DNA of 64,000 nucleotides, taken from contig JAGWHB010000003.1 in NCBI GenBank assembly GCA_028867035.1, positions 353,005 to 417,004 of the forward strand, in the 5' to 3' direction. Shown in pieces: positions 1 through 8,895 of the stretch; within the stretch, counting starts at the first letter, position 1, and every line of letters begins with the position of its first letter. The DNA is from Nitrososphaerota archaeon. GTDB taxonomy: Archaea; Thermoproteota; Nitrososphaeria; Nitrososphaerales; Gagatemarchaeaceae. Below the pieces are notes generated by a model. The model saw only the letters and a list, made by a program, of their open reading frames with translations. It made no database searches and had not been told where the DNA came from. The translations under genes and the position numbers were made by a program.

Positions 1-932
1 GATCCTACACGGCGGTGAGGGTCGTCACGATCTACGGCGGACAGTCGATGAACGTCCAGCTCGATGCGCTCAGGAGAGGCGCCCACATCGTGGTGGGGAC
101 ACCTGGGAGAACCATCGACCACATCAAACGTGGGACCCTGAAGCTCGACTCGGTCAAGTTCGTGATCGTCGACGAAGCCGACATCATGCTCGACATGGGA
201 TTCATCGAAGACGTCGACTACATCCTCGCCAGGACCCAGAAGAACAAGCAGATGGCGCTCTTCTCGGCAACCATGCCGAGGTCCATCGTCCAGCTCTCGC
301 AAAGGTACATGGCCGACCCGGTGAGGGTCATGGTCGACCAGAACGAACCGTCTGCGGAGACGCTCGAGCAGTTCTACGCCAGGGTCGAAAGGGACGAGAA
401 GCTCCCTCTCCTTCTGGACATACTCGCCAAGGAGAACAGGAAGAGCGCCGTCATATTCTGCAGGACCAGGCACGGCACGATACGGCTCGCCAAGGAGCTG
501 GACAGACGATTCCTCAGCGTCGTGGCGCTTCACGGAGACCTTTCCCAGAGCCAGAGGGACCACTCCATGGGCCTTTTCAGGTCCGGGAGGGCGGACGTGC
601 TCGTCGCGACTGACGTGGCCAGCCGAGGCATCGACGTCAGGCAGGTCGACTGTGTCATCAACTACGACGTCCCCGAGGACCCCACGGTGTACTTCCACCG
701 GGTTGGGAGGACGGCGAGGGCCGGGGACATCGGCAAGTCGTACACCTTCGTAAGCAGGGACGAGGCACCCGACTTCGCAAGGATACTCTCACTCGCGAAG
801 GCGCCGATCAAGCCCCTGAGGGAGGAGGATGCGAGACAGCCAAAGCCCACCCTCTCATCACGCGGCCCGAGGCCCTGGCGGCACGGCCGGGGGGAGAGGA
901 ACAGGGGCCGACCCTCCCGCTGGCGGCGATAA
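1..932 (+). CDS. DEAD-box RNA helicase, 5' end cut by window
   Basis: ATP-dependent RNA helicase of the DEAD-box family, which remodels RNA duplexes or RNPs in the cytoplasm. The reading frame is open from base 3, so the Q motif and Walker A lie outside the window. Visible motifs are TPGR (Ib), VDEAD (II) followed by MLDMGF, SAT (III), the helicase C domain with TDVASRGID (V), and HRVGRTARAG (VI). The C-terminal 25 residues are rich in Arg, Gly and Trp, typical of an RNA-binding tail. It lies 40 bases before aIF1A on the same strand, which fits a translation or ribosome-assembly role. The GTG at 15 is an internal codon, not the start. Confidence 0.96.
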   Translation, partial: SYTAVRVVTIYGGQSMNVQLDALRRGAHIVVGTPGRTIDHIKRGTLKLDSVKFVIVDEADIMLDMGFIEDVDYILARTQKNKQMALFSATMPRSIVQLSQRYMADPVRVMVDQNEPSAETLEQFYARVERDEKLPLLLDILAKENRKSAVIFCRTRHGTIRLAKELDRRFLSVVALHGDLSQSQRDHSMGLFRSGRADVLVATDVASRGIDVRQVDCVINYDVPEDPTVYFHRVGRTARAGDIGKSYTFVSRDEAPDFARILSLAKAPIKPLREEDARQPKPTLSSRGPRPWRHGRGERNRGRPSRWRR

Positions 933-972
933 ATCGTTAATATCCACCAGACATCGGCGTAGGTGAGACTGA

Positions 973-1278
973 ATGGGTAAGAGAAAGGTTCTGAGCGAAG
1001 CCAACCTGAAAGAGCTCGTCATGCCCCAGCAGGGCGAGATCCTGGGCAGGGCCATCAAGATGACCGGCGGAGACCAGGTGATTGTGAAGTGCGCCGACGG
1101 CGTGACCCGCCAGTGCAGGATCAGGGGAAAGCTCAAGCGGAGGATGTGGATACGTGAACAGGATATAGTCCTCGTCGCACCATGGGACTTCGATAACAGA
1201 AAGGCTGACATCCTGTGGAGATACATCAGGGCCCACACCGAATGGCTCGAAGCCAACGGCTACCTGAAGGGAATCTAG
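973..1278 (+). CDS. eif1A: Translation initiation factor aIF1A
   Basis: Archaeal initiation factor 1A, an S1-like OB-fold protein that binds the A site of the small ribosomal subunit. The 101-residue length is right for the family. The central segment with GGDQVIVKCADG and the RIRGKLKRRMWI strand are the family's best conserved parts, followed by IVLVAPWDFDN. A TATA-like element (GTTAATATC, about 936-944) precedes the ATG, and GGTGA at 961-966 may serve as a ribosome-binding site. It follows the helicase and precedes an unrelated flavoprotein gene. Confidence 0.95.
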   Translation: MGKRKVLSEANLKELVMPQQGEILGRAIKMTGGDQVIVKCADGVTRQCRIRGKLKRRMWIREQDIVLVAPWDFDNRKADILWRYIRAHTEWLEANGYLKGI

Positions 1279-1315
1279 CCAAGAACCTTAACCTCCCAGC
1301 CGCGACACGAAGGAC

Positions 1316-2659
1316 ATGGCGTCTGACACCGAAGCAGACATACTCGTGGCCGGCGCGGGCGTCCTCGGTGTTACAATCGCTTACTGGGTCTCCAGCCTCT
1401 ATGACTGCGACGTCGTCCTCGCCGACTCCTCCAATGCTCCGGCGATGCATGGTTCCTCGCGCAACACCGGCGTAATCCACAGGCCGTTCTACCTGGACCC
1501 GGTCAAGAAGCGTGTATTCGCGCGCACTTCGCTTATCTCGCACCCGCTGTGGAAGCGTCTGGCCCAAAGCGCAGGGCTGCCGTGGAAGCAGGTGGGGACG
1601 TTCAACGTTGCGCTGGAGGAATCCGAGGTGCGGACGATCGAGAAATACAGGTCCTGGGGCATTTCGAACGGGATGGATGAAAAGGAGCTAGACCTCCTCG
1701 ACGGGAGGGGGGTCAGCTCGATGGAGCCCGAAGTAAAGTGCAGCTCAGGCCTGCTGTCTAGAACAGACGTGTCAGTGGACTTCGGCGCTTTTACTCGGCA
1801 CATCTGGAAGGCCGTGCTTTCCCGCCATGTGAGATTCTTGGGCGGACACCGTTTCCTCTCCGCGCGTGTTCGGCGAGACGTGACCGAGGCTGAATTCCGC
1901 TCTGACGAGGGGCCACACGCCGTCCGGTGCAGATATCTGATCAACGCCGCGGGTGGAGGCGCGCTCTCGATCGCACACGCTCTTGGGCTTGCGAGGGAAT
2001 ACGCTGTCATGAACTTCAGAGGCGAATACTGGGTCGTGGACGAGCCGTTCGCCTCAAGGGTGAGTTCAAACATATACAGACCCCCCGCATTTCCACAGTA
2101 TCCCTTCCTCGATCCTCACTTCGTCGTGCGCGCAGACGGTTCTAGGCAGATAGGACCCAACGCCGTGATGGTCCCCGGCCCGTACATATATTCAGGCGTG
2201 GGCCTGACGAAGCTCAAGGGCTTACTGGACGGGCCCATCAGACCAAAGGCGCGCCTCCTTACAAGCGGAGACTTCATCTCGCTCCTGTCGAGAGAGTGGA
2301 AGAGCTCACTTTCGAAGAGTGCCATGTGCGACCGGGTCAGGAAATTTGTCCCTGGACTGGAAGCCAGGATGCTCAGGCGGCGCGCCGTGTTCGGTGTGAG
2401 GAGCTCGGTAGTCGGCTCCTCGGGCTTCGTCCCGGAGGCCCTGGTTCTCAAGGGAACCGCCTCGGCGCACATCATCAACTACAATTCGCCCGGGGCTACA
2501 GGGGCGCCAGCGTTCTCCGCGATGGTGATTGCCGAACTCCGGTCAGCCGGGATGCTCGACTCGTTCAGACAAAAGCAAGGAGATGCCCCGATCCCTGGGT
2601 GGGACTTCGAATCGGTGACCGCCCGGCTCTACGCGGGTCAGCGATACCTCCTGCGATAG
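1316..2659 (+). CDS. FAD-dependent oxidoreductase, L-2-hydroxyglutarate oxidase (LhgO)-like
   Basis: A 447-residue member of the DAO/LhgO flavoprotein family, which oxidises 2-hydroxy acids such as L-2-hydroxyglutarate with FAD. The N-terminal Rossmann motif is GAGVLG, followed by the family-typical SSRNTGVIH segment that contacts FAD. Further conserved parts are NAAGGGALSIA, the MNFRGEYW strand, and RQIGPNAV with the near-C-terminal YNSPGATGAP. A TTAACC box near 1288-1293 places the predicted transcript start at the ATG (leaderless). The last 22 bases overlap the convergent MFS gene. The substrate is not determined; glycerol-3-phosphate dehydrogenase-like activity is an alternative. Confidence 0.82.
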   Translation: MASDTEADILVAGAGVLGVTIAYWVSSLYDCDVVLADSSNAPAMHGSSRNTGVIHRPFYLDPVKKRVFARTSLISHPLWKRLAQSAGLPWKQVGTFNVALEESEVRTIEKYRSWGISNGMDEKELDLLDGRGVSSMEPEVKCSSGLLSRTDVSVDFGAFTRHIWKAVLSRHVRFLGGHRFLSARVRRDVTEAEFRSDEGPHAVRCRYLINAAGGGALSIAHALGLAREYAVMNFRGEYWVVDEPFASRVSSNIYRPPAFPQYPFLDPHFVVRADGSRQIGPNAVMVPGPYIYSGVGLTKLKGLLDGPIRPKARLLTSGDFISLLSREWKSSLSKSAMCDRVRKFVPGLEARMLRRRAVFGVRSSVVGSSGFVPEALVLKGTASAHIINYNSPGATGAPAFSAMVIAELRSAGMLDSFRQKQGDAPIPGWDFESVTARLYAGQRYLLR

Positions 2660-3828
2660 GTCGCGAACGTCATCAGGTCGTACACGATTTTCACCCCTCC
2701 GCCGGCGAAGGGCACCGCGGAAATGAGCCCAAGGCCCAGGGTCTCCGCCGCCACCGGTCCCGCTACGAAGGACCCTGCGCTCCTCAGGGTGTTGGTGACC
2801 GCGTAGGCCTGCACCCTCTCCTCCTTGGGGAACATCTCGGTCATCAGGGCCTGTCTGGCGGGGACGTCCATCTGAGACAGGCTCTGCCTGAGGAAGAGGA
2901 ACAGGAGCGCGAGGACAAGGGAGCCCGCCACGCCCATCATGATCAGGAAAGCGCTTGAAACGAGGTGAGTGTACACCATGGTCCGGAGGTTCCCTATCCT
3001 CAGGGCGATGAAAGCCGACCCGTAGGTGGATGCTGCGGAGAGCACCGTGGCTACGAAGAATATCGGCCCCAGGGCCTCGAGTTGCAGGCCATAGGTCGAA
3101 TTGAGCCAGATCGTGAGAAGGTATGTAGTCACGAACACCGCTCCGAATGCATCTACTGAGAAAAGGCCTGCCAGCCGCACCACGTCTTTCCTTCCTTGCG
3201 GGCTCAGGTTAGCCAGCCCTGGCTTTACTGCGCGGCCCACCTCCAGGCCCTGGAGCCTGCTGTACACCGCGAAAAGCACCGCCCCCGCGAGTCCGAATCC
3301 CACGAATATCACCTGGAACGAGGCGAGGCTGTTCCCGAGCAGGCCGGGCCCGGAGGAAGCGAGCTGGCCGAGGGCCGCTGCCGAGTACCCGATCAGGTTG
3401 TACCGGCCGAATGCCTTCACGGCCGATTCCGCGGGAGCCAGCTCAGGGAGCACCCCTGCCTCTATAGATTGGAAGGGCCCTGCCTCGGTTCCGGTGGTGC
3501 TGATGTTGCCGATGAAGCACGCGAGTATGATGGGGATCGCCGAGGTGCTGACGGCCATGATGGACCCCGCAGCTACCATCAGGGTGCTGAAAGTCTGGAG
3601 CAGCCTCTTCCGCCCGACCGCAGCGTCAAGATAAGTGACTACGACGTTAGAGAACGCGTTCCCTGCGAGGATGGCCACCAGGACCAGTCCCTGGAACAGC
3701 GGGCCATACCCGAGCGTCTTGAGGTAGAAGGGCATCGTGATGCTGAGTAGGCCTGAAACAAAGACCCGGACCCCTTTCGCAAAGTAGACTGGGATCGGGC
3801 CAGGACGGTGAGAAGCCGGTCCGCTCAA
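2638..3828 (-). CDS. MFS transporter, paired with ChrB
   Basis: A 396-residue major facilitator superfamily permease with about 11-12 hydrophobic segments. The frame is open to 3882, but the TTG at 3828 overlaps the TGA of the ChrB gene (TTGA), so coupled translation from 3828 is the better start. The extra 18 upstream residues would lie inside the ChrB frame. ChrB usually accompanies the ChrA chromate efflux protein; here an MFS permease occupies that place, so an efflux role for chromate or another oxyanion is an inference. Its 3' end overlaps the end of the LhgO-like gene. Confidence 0.8.
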   Translation of the reverse strand: MSGPASHRPGPIPVYFAKGVRVFVSGLLSITMPFYLKTLGYGPLFQGLVLVAILAGNAFSNVVVTYLDAAVGRKRLLQTFSTLMVAAGSIMAVSTSAIPIILACFIGNISTTGTEAGPFQSIEAGVLPELAPAESAVKAFGRYNLIGYSAAALGQLASSGPGLLGNSLASFQVIFVGFGLAGAVLFAVYSRLQGLEVGRAVKPGLANLSPQGRKDVVRLAGLFSVDAFGAVFVTTYLLTIWLNSTYGLQLEALGPIFFVATVLSAASTYGSAFIALRIGNLRTMVYTHLVSSAFLIMMGVAGSLVLALLFLFLRQSLSQMDVPARQALMTEMFPKEERVQAYAVTNTLRSAGSFVAGPVAAETLGLGLISAVPFAGGGVKIVYDLMTFATYRRRYR

Positions 3829-4298
3829 CTCGATGGCTTGGAGTGTTCCAGGGCCACCGTTCCGGCTACCCTCCCCTTGCAAAATTGGTAGAGCGCGTCA
3901 TAATACGGGAACTGAATCTTCATGTTATCGTGGTCGTCCTTTGCAATCACTCTGAATCCGGCGGCAGCTGCTTCGAGCCCTGCCGACTCGGCGGGCGCGT
4001 CAGAGATTTTGGCGTCCGCCCCTCTGACTATCTTCGCCAGTTCCAGCAGCCCCGGATCGTTCAAGCGATACTTCCTGATCAGGGCGTCGAAGCTCACGAA
4101 CTGCTTGTCTCCCTCCTTGTAATGCGTCAGCTCCACGCCCGGCGAATCGAACGGCGTAGCGCCCTCCCTCTTGGCGGTCTCGACGACCTTGTCCGCAGGG
4201 ACGAACAGGAACTCTGCTTCTGGGTCAACGAACCTCTTGATGAGCCACGGACATGCAATCCTGTCAACCTTTGCCTTCTCCCGAGTGACCCACTTCAA
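3825..4298 (-). CDS. chrB: ChrB C-terminal domain protein (chromate-resistance family)
   Basis: A 157-residue stand-alone copy of the ChrB domain, associated with chromate sensing and resistance. The N-terminal WVTREKAKVDRIACPWLI and the segment F-V-D-P-E-A-E-F-L-F-V match the family pattern in which the Arg-Ile-Ala-Cys-Pro-Trp-Leu-Ile motif opens the domain. The N-terminal half found in full-length bacterial ChrB is absent. The start is TTG at 4298, preceded by a TATA-like TTAGATATC at about 4325-4333. The stop codon overlaps the start of the MFS gene. A chromate link is family knowledge, not shown here. Confidence 0.82.
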   Translation of the reverse strand: MKWVTREKAKVDRIACPWLIKRFVDPEAEFLFVPADKVVETAKREGATPFDSPGVELTHYKEGDKQFVSFDALIRKYRLNDPGLLELAKIVRGADAKISDAPAESAGLEAAAAGFRVIAKDDHDNMKIQFPYYDALYQFCKGRVAGTVALEHSKPSS

Positions 4299-4331
4299 GG
4301 ATGACGGCCCGGAGGTGAACGATTCCGATAT

Positions 4332-5075
4332 CTAAGGACTGCCCCGTTTCCGACCGCTGTAAGCGAACACGACCCCTCCGGCGAACCGGGCCGTCCTTAT
4401 GGTCTCGAATCCCTTCTCTTCCATTGTGCCGACTATGTCCCTGTCCCATGTCGTCTGTTCGATTATCCACGGAAGGTTGCTGAACGTGAAAGCCTCCTCC
4501 CTCTTTGCCAGACTCAGCGCCAGCCCCACAACTCGCAGGCCTCCCTGGATGTAAAGTTCGAGAAGGGGGGACACCGGCCCTCGGGGCCTGGCGAAGTCGT
4601 AGAGCAGCACCATGGCCCCTGGTTTACTCACGCGGGCCAGCTCGTCCGTGAATCTACCGATGTCGACGTATTTTGGGACGTAGCAGCTGACGACGGAATC
4701 GAAGGAACCGTCAGGGAACGGGAGGGACTCGGCGTCAGAGTTCACAAGCAGCGCGACGCCAGGAATGCGCTTTCCCATGCCCCTCCTTACCATCTCTGGG
4801 GCAAGGTCGAGACCCACGAAGCGGCACTTCCAGCCTGCAAGCCCCTCTTCCAACCTGAGGGTACCACAGCCGATGTCGAGCACCAAATCCCCCTCCTGGA
4901 TGCCCATCCTTTGGACGGCCCATCTCTTCCAGTGGCGGTCCTGATAGAGCGTGGCTATGTCCAGCGCCGCGTCGTACGACTGAGCGAGGCCAGAGAATAT
5001 CTTCGAGGAGGTCTGCTTCATCGAGCCCTCCGTATCTGCGCGCATTTCTTGTTCAGACTTCCAAGCCTTGGCCAT
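4332..5075 (-). CDS. Class I SAM-dependent methyltransferase, UbiE/MenG-like
   Basis: A 247-residue class I methyltransferase. Motif I is VLDIGCGT, the acidic end of beta-2 is FVGLDLAPEM, and the beta-4 region has SLPFPDGSFDSVVS, all typical of UbiE/Coq5-type enzymes that methylate quinone or small-molecule precursors. The N-terminal FSGLAQSYDAALDIATLYQDRHWKRW also resembles the UbiE start. It is divergent from a UbiA-like membrane protein at 5170, which supports a guess at quinone or lipid modification. Substrate unknown. Confidence 0.8.
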   Translation of the reverse strand: MAKAWKSEQEMRADTEGSMKQTSSKIFSGLAQSYDAALDIATLYQDRHWKRWAVQRMGIQEGDLVLDIGCGTLRLEEGLAGWKCRFVGLDLAPEMVRRGMGKRIPGVALLVNSDAESLPFPDGSFDSVVSCYVPKYVDIGRFTDELARVSKPGAMVLLYDFARPRGPVSPLLELYIQGGLRVVGLALSLAKREEAFTFSNLPWIIEQTTWDRDIVGTMEEKGFETIRTARFAGGVVFAYSGRKRGSP

Positions 5076-5169
5076 TCTTATCCTCTTGGAATTAGGGGGG
5101 GCAGAAAGCGAGCAGGCGCGCCGGAGCTGTCTTGGGGAGCATCGACGCCCTCAGTAACGGTCAAAAGCC

Positions 5170-5901
5170 ATGGCGCCCATGCGGCAGAGTTTGAGCGGGA
5201 CCAAGGAGGAGACACGAGCGAATGAATGGTACGTCCCGAAGCACGGTCCCAGAAAGATCAGGCTCCTCGTCGGCCTCAGCTTCTATCCGTATTCCCTGAT
5301 GAACGCCAGCTATGTCTTGCTGGGCTCGTTGCTCGCCACTCCGGTCCACTTTGACAGGATGGCCGGGATGGCCCTGGTCTACCTGCTTGCCGTCGGAGTC
5401 TCCGCCCACTCCCTCGACGCCCTCGCTCCCAACAAGCCCTGGGGGAACTTCCTGACTCGCCGGCAGCTGCTCATCCTCGCTATCGCCGCCCTGGTCCCTG
5501 CCCTCGGGTTGGGCCTCTTCTATGCTCTGGCCTACGCCCCTCTGCTCCTGCCCCTGGGCGTCGCAGAAATATTCTTCCTCCTCGCCTACAACCTCGAGCT
5601 CTTCGGCGGGAAGTTCCACACCGACTTCTGGTTCGCCGCCTCCTGGGGCTTCCTCCCAGTCCTGGCGGGGTATGCCGTGCAGACCGATTCCCTCAGCCTC
5701 AGCTCCTTGGCCGGGGGCCTCTTCGGATTCTTCACGGCCTTCGTCGAGATAAACGCGTCAAGGCCCTACAAGGCCCTGAAACGTGACCCCCATGGCGAGT
5801 CGTCCGAGGTCGCTTCCAGGCTGGAGTCGATCCTCAAGGGCATCGTGGCCACCGTCCTCGCGGCGGCCGCAGCCCTGCTCATGCTCAGGCTCTTCGCCTG
5901 A
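5170..5901 (+). CDS. UbiA-like integral membrane protein without the usual Asp motifs
   Basis: A 243-residue membrane protein with roughly seven hydrophobic segments. The layout recalls UbiA-type prenyltransferases: a short soluble N-terminus, then paired helices, with AHSLDALAP in the place where UbiA proteins carry NDxxDxxxD. The second Asp-rich motif is also not evident; FFTAFVEINASRPYK stands in the corresponding loop. It may be a divergent enzyme or a non-catalytic relative. The divergent neighbour is a UbiE-like methyltransferase. The start could be ATG 5170 or ATG 5179. Function is unassigned. Confidence 0.6.
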   Translation: MAPMRQSLSGTKEETRANEWYVPKHGPRKIRLLVGLSFYPYSLMNASYVLLGSLLATPVHFDRMAGMALVYLLAVGVSAHSLDALAPNKPWGNFLTRRQLLILAIAALVPALGLGLFYALAYAPLLLPLGVAEIFFLLAYNLELFGGKFHTDFWFAASWGFLPVLAGYAVQTDSLSLSSLAGGLFGFFTAFVEINASRPYKALKRDPHGESSEVASRLESILKGIVATVLAAAAALLMLRLFA

Positions 5902-5925
5902 GTCCTTCTGTGTTTATAGCGGTCT

Positions 5926-7371
5926 GTGTTGCGGCTTCCAATCACGAAAGACTACGACCTGATCGTTATCGGGACCGGCTCGTCGATGAACATAGTCGAC
6001 CCCATGATCAGGGAGAATCCTCGAATGAAGATCGCCGTCATAGACAAGGACGAGCCCGGGGGCATCTGCCTGACCAGGGGTTGCATCCCTTCAAAGATCC
6101 TGCTCTACCCTGCCGAGCTCGTGCGCCTTGCCGAGAAGGCAAGAGAATTCGGCATCGCCACCGAAATCAAATCAATCGACTTCGCCCAGGTCATGGGAAG
6201 GATGAGGGCCCTTATCGACGCGGACATCGACTCGATCCGCAGAGGCCTCTCTTCTTCCGAGAACATCGACTACTTCCAAGACACGGCCGAGTTCGTGGAA
6301 CCTTACACTCTGAAGGTCGGCGGGAAGACGATCAAATCGAAGCTCATCTTCCTGTGCACGGGCTCCCAGACCACCATCCCCCCGGTGAAAGGCCTTGCCG
6401 ACGCGGGGTACATGACGAGCGACGAAGTACTCAGGCTCAAGACCCTTCCCAGGAGCGTCGCCGTGATAGGAGGCGGATACATAGCAGCCGAGATGGGCCA
6501 CTTCCTCGCCGCGATGGGGTCTCAGGTGACAATCGTAGGACGTAACCCCCAATTCATCCCTGAGGAGGAGCCCGAGGTGTCAGAGGTACTGAAGAACGAG
6601 CTGTCGCGGCACATGACCATCTTGACCAATTCCGAAGTCAAGGAGGTAAAGGTGTCTGGGGGGCTCAAGCGGCTCACCGCAACCGACAGGAAGACAGGCA
6701 AGGGCAGGGAGATCGCAGCCGAGGAGATCCTGGTCGCCGCAGGACGTGGCCCAACGTCAGGCATCCTGCACCCTGAGAGAGGAGGCGTCGCAACGGGCGA
6801 GAAAGGATGGATAAAGGTCGACGAATACCTGGAGACCACCCAGCCCGGGGTCTGGGCCATGGGGGACGCCGACGGCCGGTTCCTGTTCAAGCACGTGGCC
6901 AACTATGAATCAGAGATTGTCTACTACAACGCGGTCCTGAAGAGGAAGGTGAAGGCCGACTACCACGCTGTCCCTCACGCTGTCTTCACCTACCCGGAAG
7001 CGGCGGGGGTGGGGATGAAGGAGGCAGAGGCAGTGGAGAAGTTCGGGAAGGACGGCATCCTGATAGGGTTCTACAAGTACGAGGACACGGCGAAGGGTGA
7101 GGCGATGGCGGCGAAGGACTACTTCGTCAAGGTGATCATGGAGAAAGAAACCGAGAAGATCGTCGGCGCCCACATAGCCGGGCCCTACGCTTCGGTCCTG
7201 ATACAGGAGCTGGTGAACGCGATGTACACCGGAGACCAGGGGCCCAGGGACCTCAGGCGCTCGATGTACACGCACCCTGCGTTGAACGAGGTCGTCCAGC
7301 GTGCGCTCTACTCGGTGTACAGCGTCGATGACTACCACGCCATGTCGTCACACTCGCATCATCACGGGTAG
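5926..7371 (+). CDS. Dihydrolipoamide dehydrogenase-type flavoprotein disulfide reductase
   Basis: A 481-residue pyridine-nucleotide disulfide oxidoreductase. It has an N-terminal FAD motif (IGTGSSMN), the redox-active pair in GGICLTRGCIPSK, a central NAD(P) motif (VIGGGYIAAEMG), the second FAD motif WAMGDADG, and the C-terminal dimer-domain THPALNE holding the catalytic His-Glu pair. It belongs to the dihydrolipoamide dehydrogenase/mycothione reductase/mercuric reductase group; no 2-oxoacid dehydrogenase genes lie nearby, so the substrate is open. The FAD motif is GTGSS rather than the usual GxGxxG. The C-terminus ends in a His-rich tail. Start is GTG 5926 or TTG 5929. Confidence 0.85.
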   Translation: MLRLPITKDYDLIVIGTGSSMNIVDPMIRENPRMKIAVIDKDEPGGICLTRGCIPSKILLYPAELVRLAEKAREFGIATEIKSIDFAQVMGRMRALIDADIDSIRRGLSSSENIDYFQDTAEFVEPYTLKVGGKTIKSKLIFLCTGSQTTIPPVKGLADAGYMTSDEVLRLKTLPRSVAVIGGGYIAAEMGHFLAAMGSQVTIVGRNPQFIPEEEPEVSEVLKNELSRHMTILTNSEVKEVKVSGGLKRLTATDRKTGKGREIAAEEILVAAGRGPTSGILHPERGGVATGEKGWIKVDEYLETTQPGVWAMGDADGRFLFKHVANYESEIVYYNAVLKRKVKADYHAVPHAVFTYPEAAGVGMKEAEAVEKFGKDGILIGFYKYEDTAKGEAMAAKDYFVKVIMEKETEKIVGAHIAGPYASVLIQELVNAMYTGDQGPRDLRRSMYTHPALNEVVQRALYSVYSVDDYHAMSSHSHHHG

Positions 7372-7386
7372 CGGGCGTCGCAGGCT

Positions 7387-8877
7387 TCAGCTCACGTCTA
7401 CGACAAAGTATGCGGACTGCTGCACGCCCCCCTCTGTCAAGGTAACCGCGACTGTGTAGATTCCCTTTGCGATGGACTGAGCGACAGAAACTTGCACATC
7501 GAGTTTGTATGGCGAGCTTCCGGCGGGGATCGTCGTAACGCCGGGCGCCAAGTGGATGAGGTTCGGGGCCGAAGCAAAGTTCTCGGAGTCGGAGGCGTTG
7601 ACGTTCAGCGAAGTCCAGCTCCCTGTGACCATGAGAGACACTGTCCCGCTCCCTCCGGGTGGAAGCGCGACCGTACCGTTGGTCCCTGACAGCACGACCT
7701 GGAACTCCGGTTTGTAGTTCCCATCCAGGTATCCCACGTAGTTCCCTGACTCGGAGGTGAACCAGAGCCCTCCGCTCGCGAGGGCGAAGGACTCGTCGTT
7801 CTGTATCCCCGCACCGCTCGAAGCGGGCGGGCTGGACTCGCTTATCTCAGTCAACGTCCCCGCCGTCCTGTCCAGGATCGCCAACTTGTTGGCGTAGTGC
7901 TCGTTGAACCAGACCGTGGTGCCGCTCGCATAGACGACAAGCGGCAGGGTTGTGGATGTCCACGGGACCCTCGAGGTAGGATACTTCGTCCAGGCTCCGG
8001 TCGCGAAGTCATAGCTGGCTATGCTTGACGCCCCGTGCTGGGCCACCCATATCCTCCCATCAGAATAGGAGACGCTTGTCGGGAGCACCAACCTGTACGA
8101 GCCCCCCACCACGGTGGGAGAGATGTCCTCGGACGAGGATGAAGGGTCGAACGAATAGATGTGGCCGGTGCAGATGCATGTCTTCGACGTGGCGTTCTCG
8201 GCCTCGTTGACGGTAGCGAGGAAGGCCAACGACGAGTTAACGAAGTCGACCTGAATCGGCTGGTCGGCGCCCAGGCCTAACAGGTTGACTATCGACAACG
8301 TCATGTTCGGATAAATCCTGCCCAGCCTTGCGGGGCTGTCGTCAGATGTGAACCAGAGGTTGCCGTCCGGCCCTACCGCAAGCCAATATGGGTATGCGGC
8401 GTTGCGCGTCGTATTTATCCTCACAGTCGAACCGTCGGCCGGGTTGAGGCCCATGACGGCGTTCGCAAACTCGTCGGCGGCCCACACCCTGCCATTCCAT
8501 AGCGCTATCCCGGAGGAGCTGGCCTGGTAGAGGCAGTCAGGGGGCTGGGGGGTCGGGTACCCCGGCCATGCATACTCTACAAGTGTGCCGTTGTTCGGAT
8601 ACAGGTGCGCGACCCCTGGGACCTCCTGCTCGGCGAACCAGACCGAACCGTCGAGAGCGGTGGCGACCGCGTTGGGCCACCTCCCCTGCCCCGGCAACGC
8701 ATATTCTGTGACTGCGCCGAACGTGACGCTCGATACGTGACTCCTGGCTAGTTTCCCTCCCTGTATGGGTGCACACTGGGACCCCTGCTGGGCATAGTAC
8801 GTCTCATACACTGCGAAGGTGCTTACCACTAGGATGGCTAGCACGACCAGTGCTGCCGCGGCGATGCGGGTCTTCAC
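7387..8877 (-). CDS. Secreted or membrane-anchored beta-propeller protein (Vgb/NHL-like)
   Basis: A 496-residue protein with an N-terminal hydrophobic helix (about residues 5-25) that could be a signal peptide or an anchor. Repeated blades contain WFAE, WFTSD and VWFNEH-type strands, the pattern of virginiamycin-B-lyase-like and NHL propellers. After residue 390 comes a beta-rich domain of about 100 residues rich in Gly, Ser, Thr and Val, probably an Ig-like fold. It is likely extracellular. Lyase activity should not be assumed; most archaeal members are uncharacterised surface proteins. It ends 18 bases from the acyl-CoA dehydrogenase gene upstream on the same strand. Confidence 0.75.
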   Translation of the reverse strand: MKTRIAAAALVVLAILVVSTFAVYETYYAQQGSQCAPIQGGKLARSHVSSVTFGAVTEYALPGQGRWPNAVATALDGSVWFAEQEVPGVAHLYPNNGTLVEYAWPGYPTPQPPDCLYQASSSGIALWNGRVWAADEFANAVMGLNPADGSTVRINTTRNAAYPYWLAVGPDGNLWFTSDDSPARLGRIYPNMTLSIVNLLGLGADQPIQVDFVNSSLAFLATVNEAENATSKTCICTGHIYSFDPSSSSEDISPTVVGGSYRLVLPTSVSYSDGRIWVAQHGASSIASYDFATGAWTKYPTSRVPWTSTTLPLVVYASGTTVWFNEHYANKLAILDRTAGTLTEISESSPPASSGAGIQNDESFALASGGLWFTSESGNYVGYLDGNYKPEFQVVLSGTNGTVALPPGGSGTVSLMVTGSWTSLNVNASDSENFASAPNLIHLAPGVTTIPAGSSPYKLDVQVSVAQSIAKGIYTVAVTLTEGGVQQSAYFVVDVS

Positions 8878-8895
8878 AGGAATCCCCGGCCCTGG

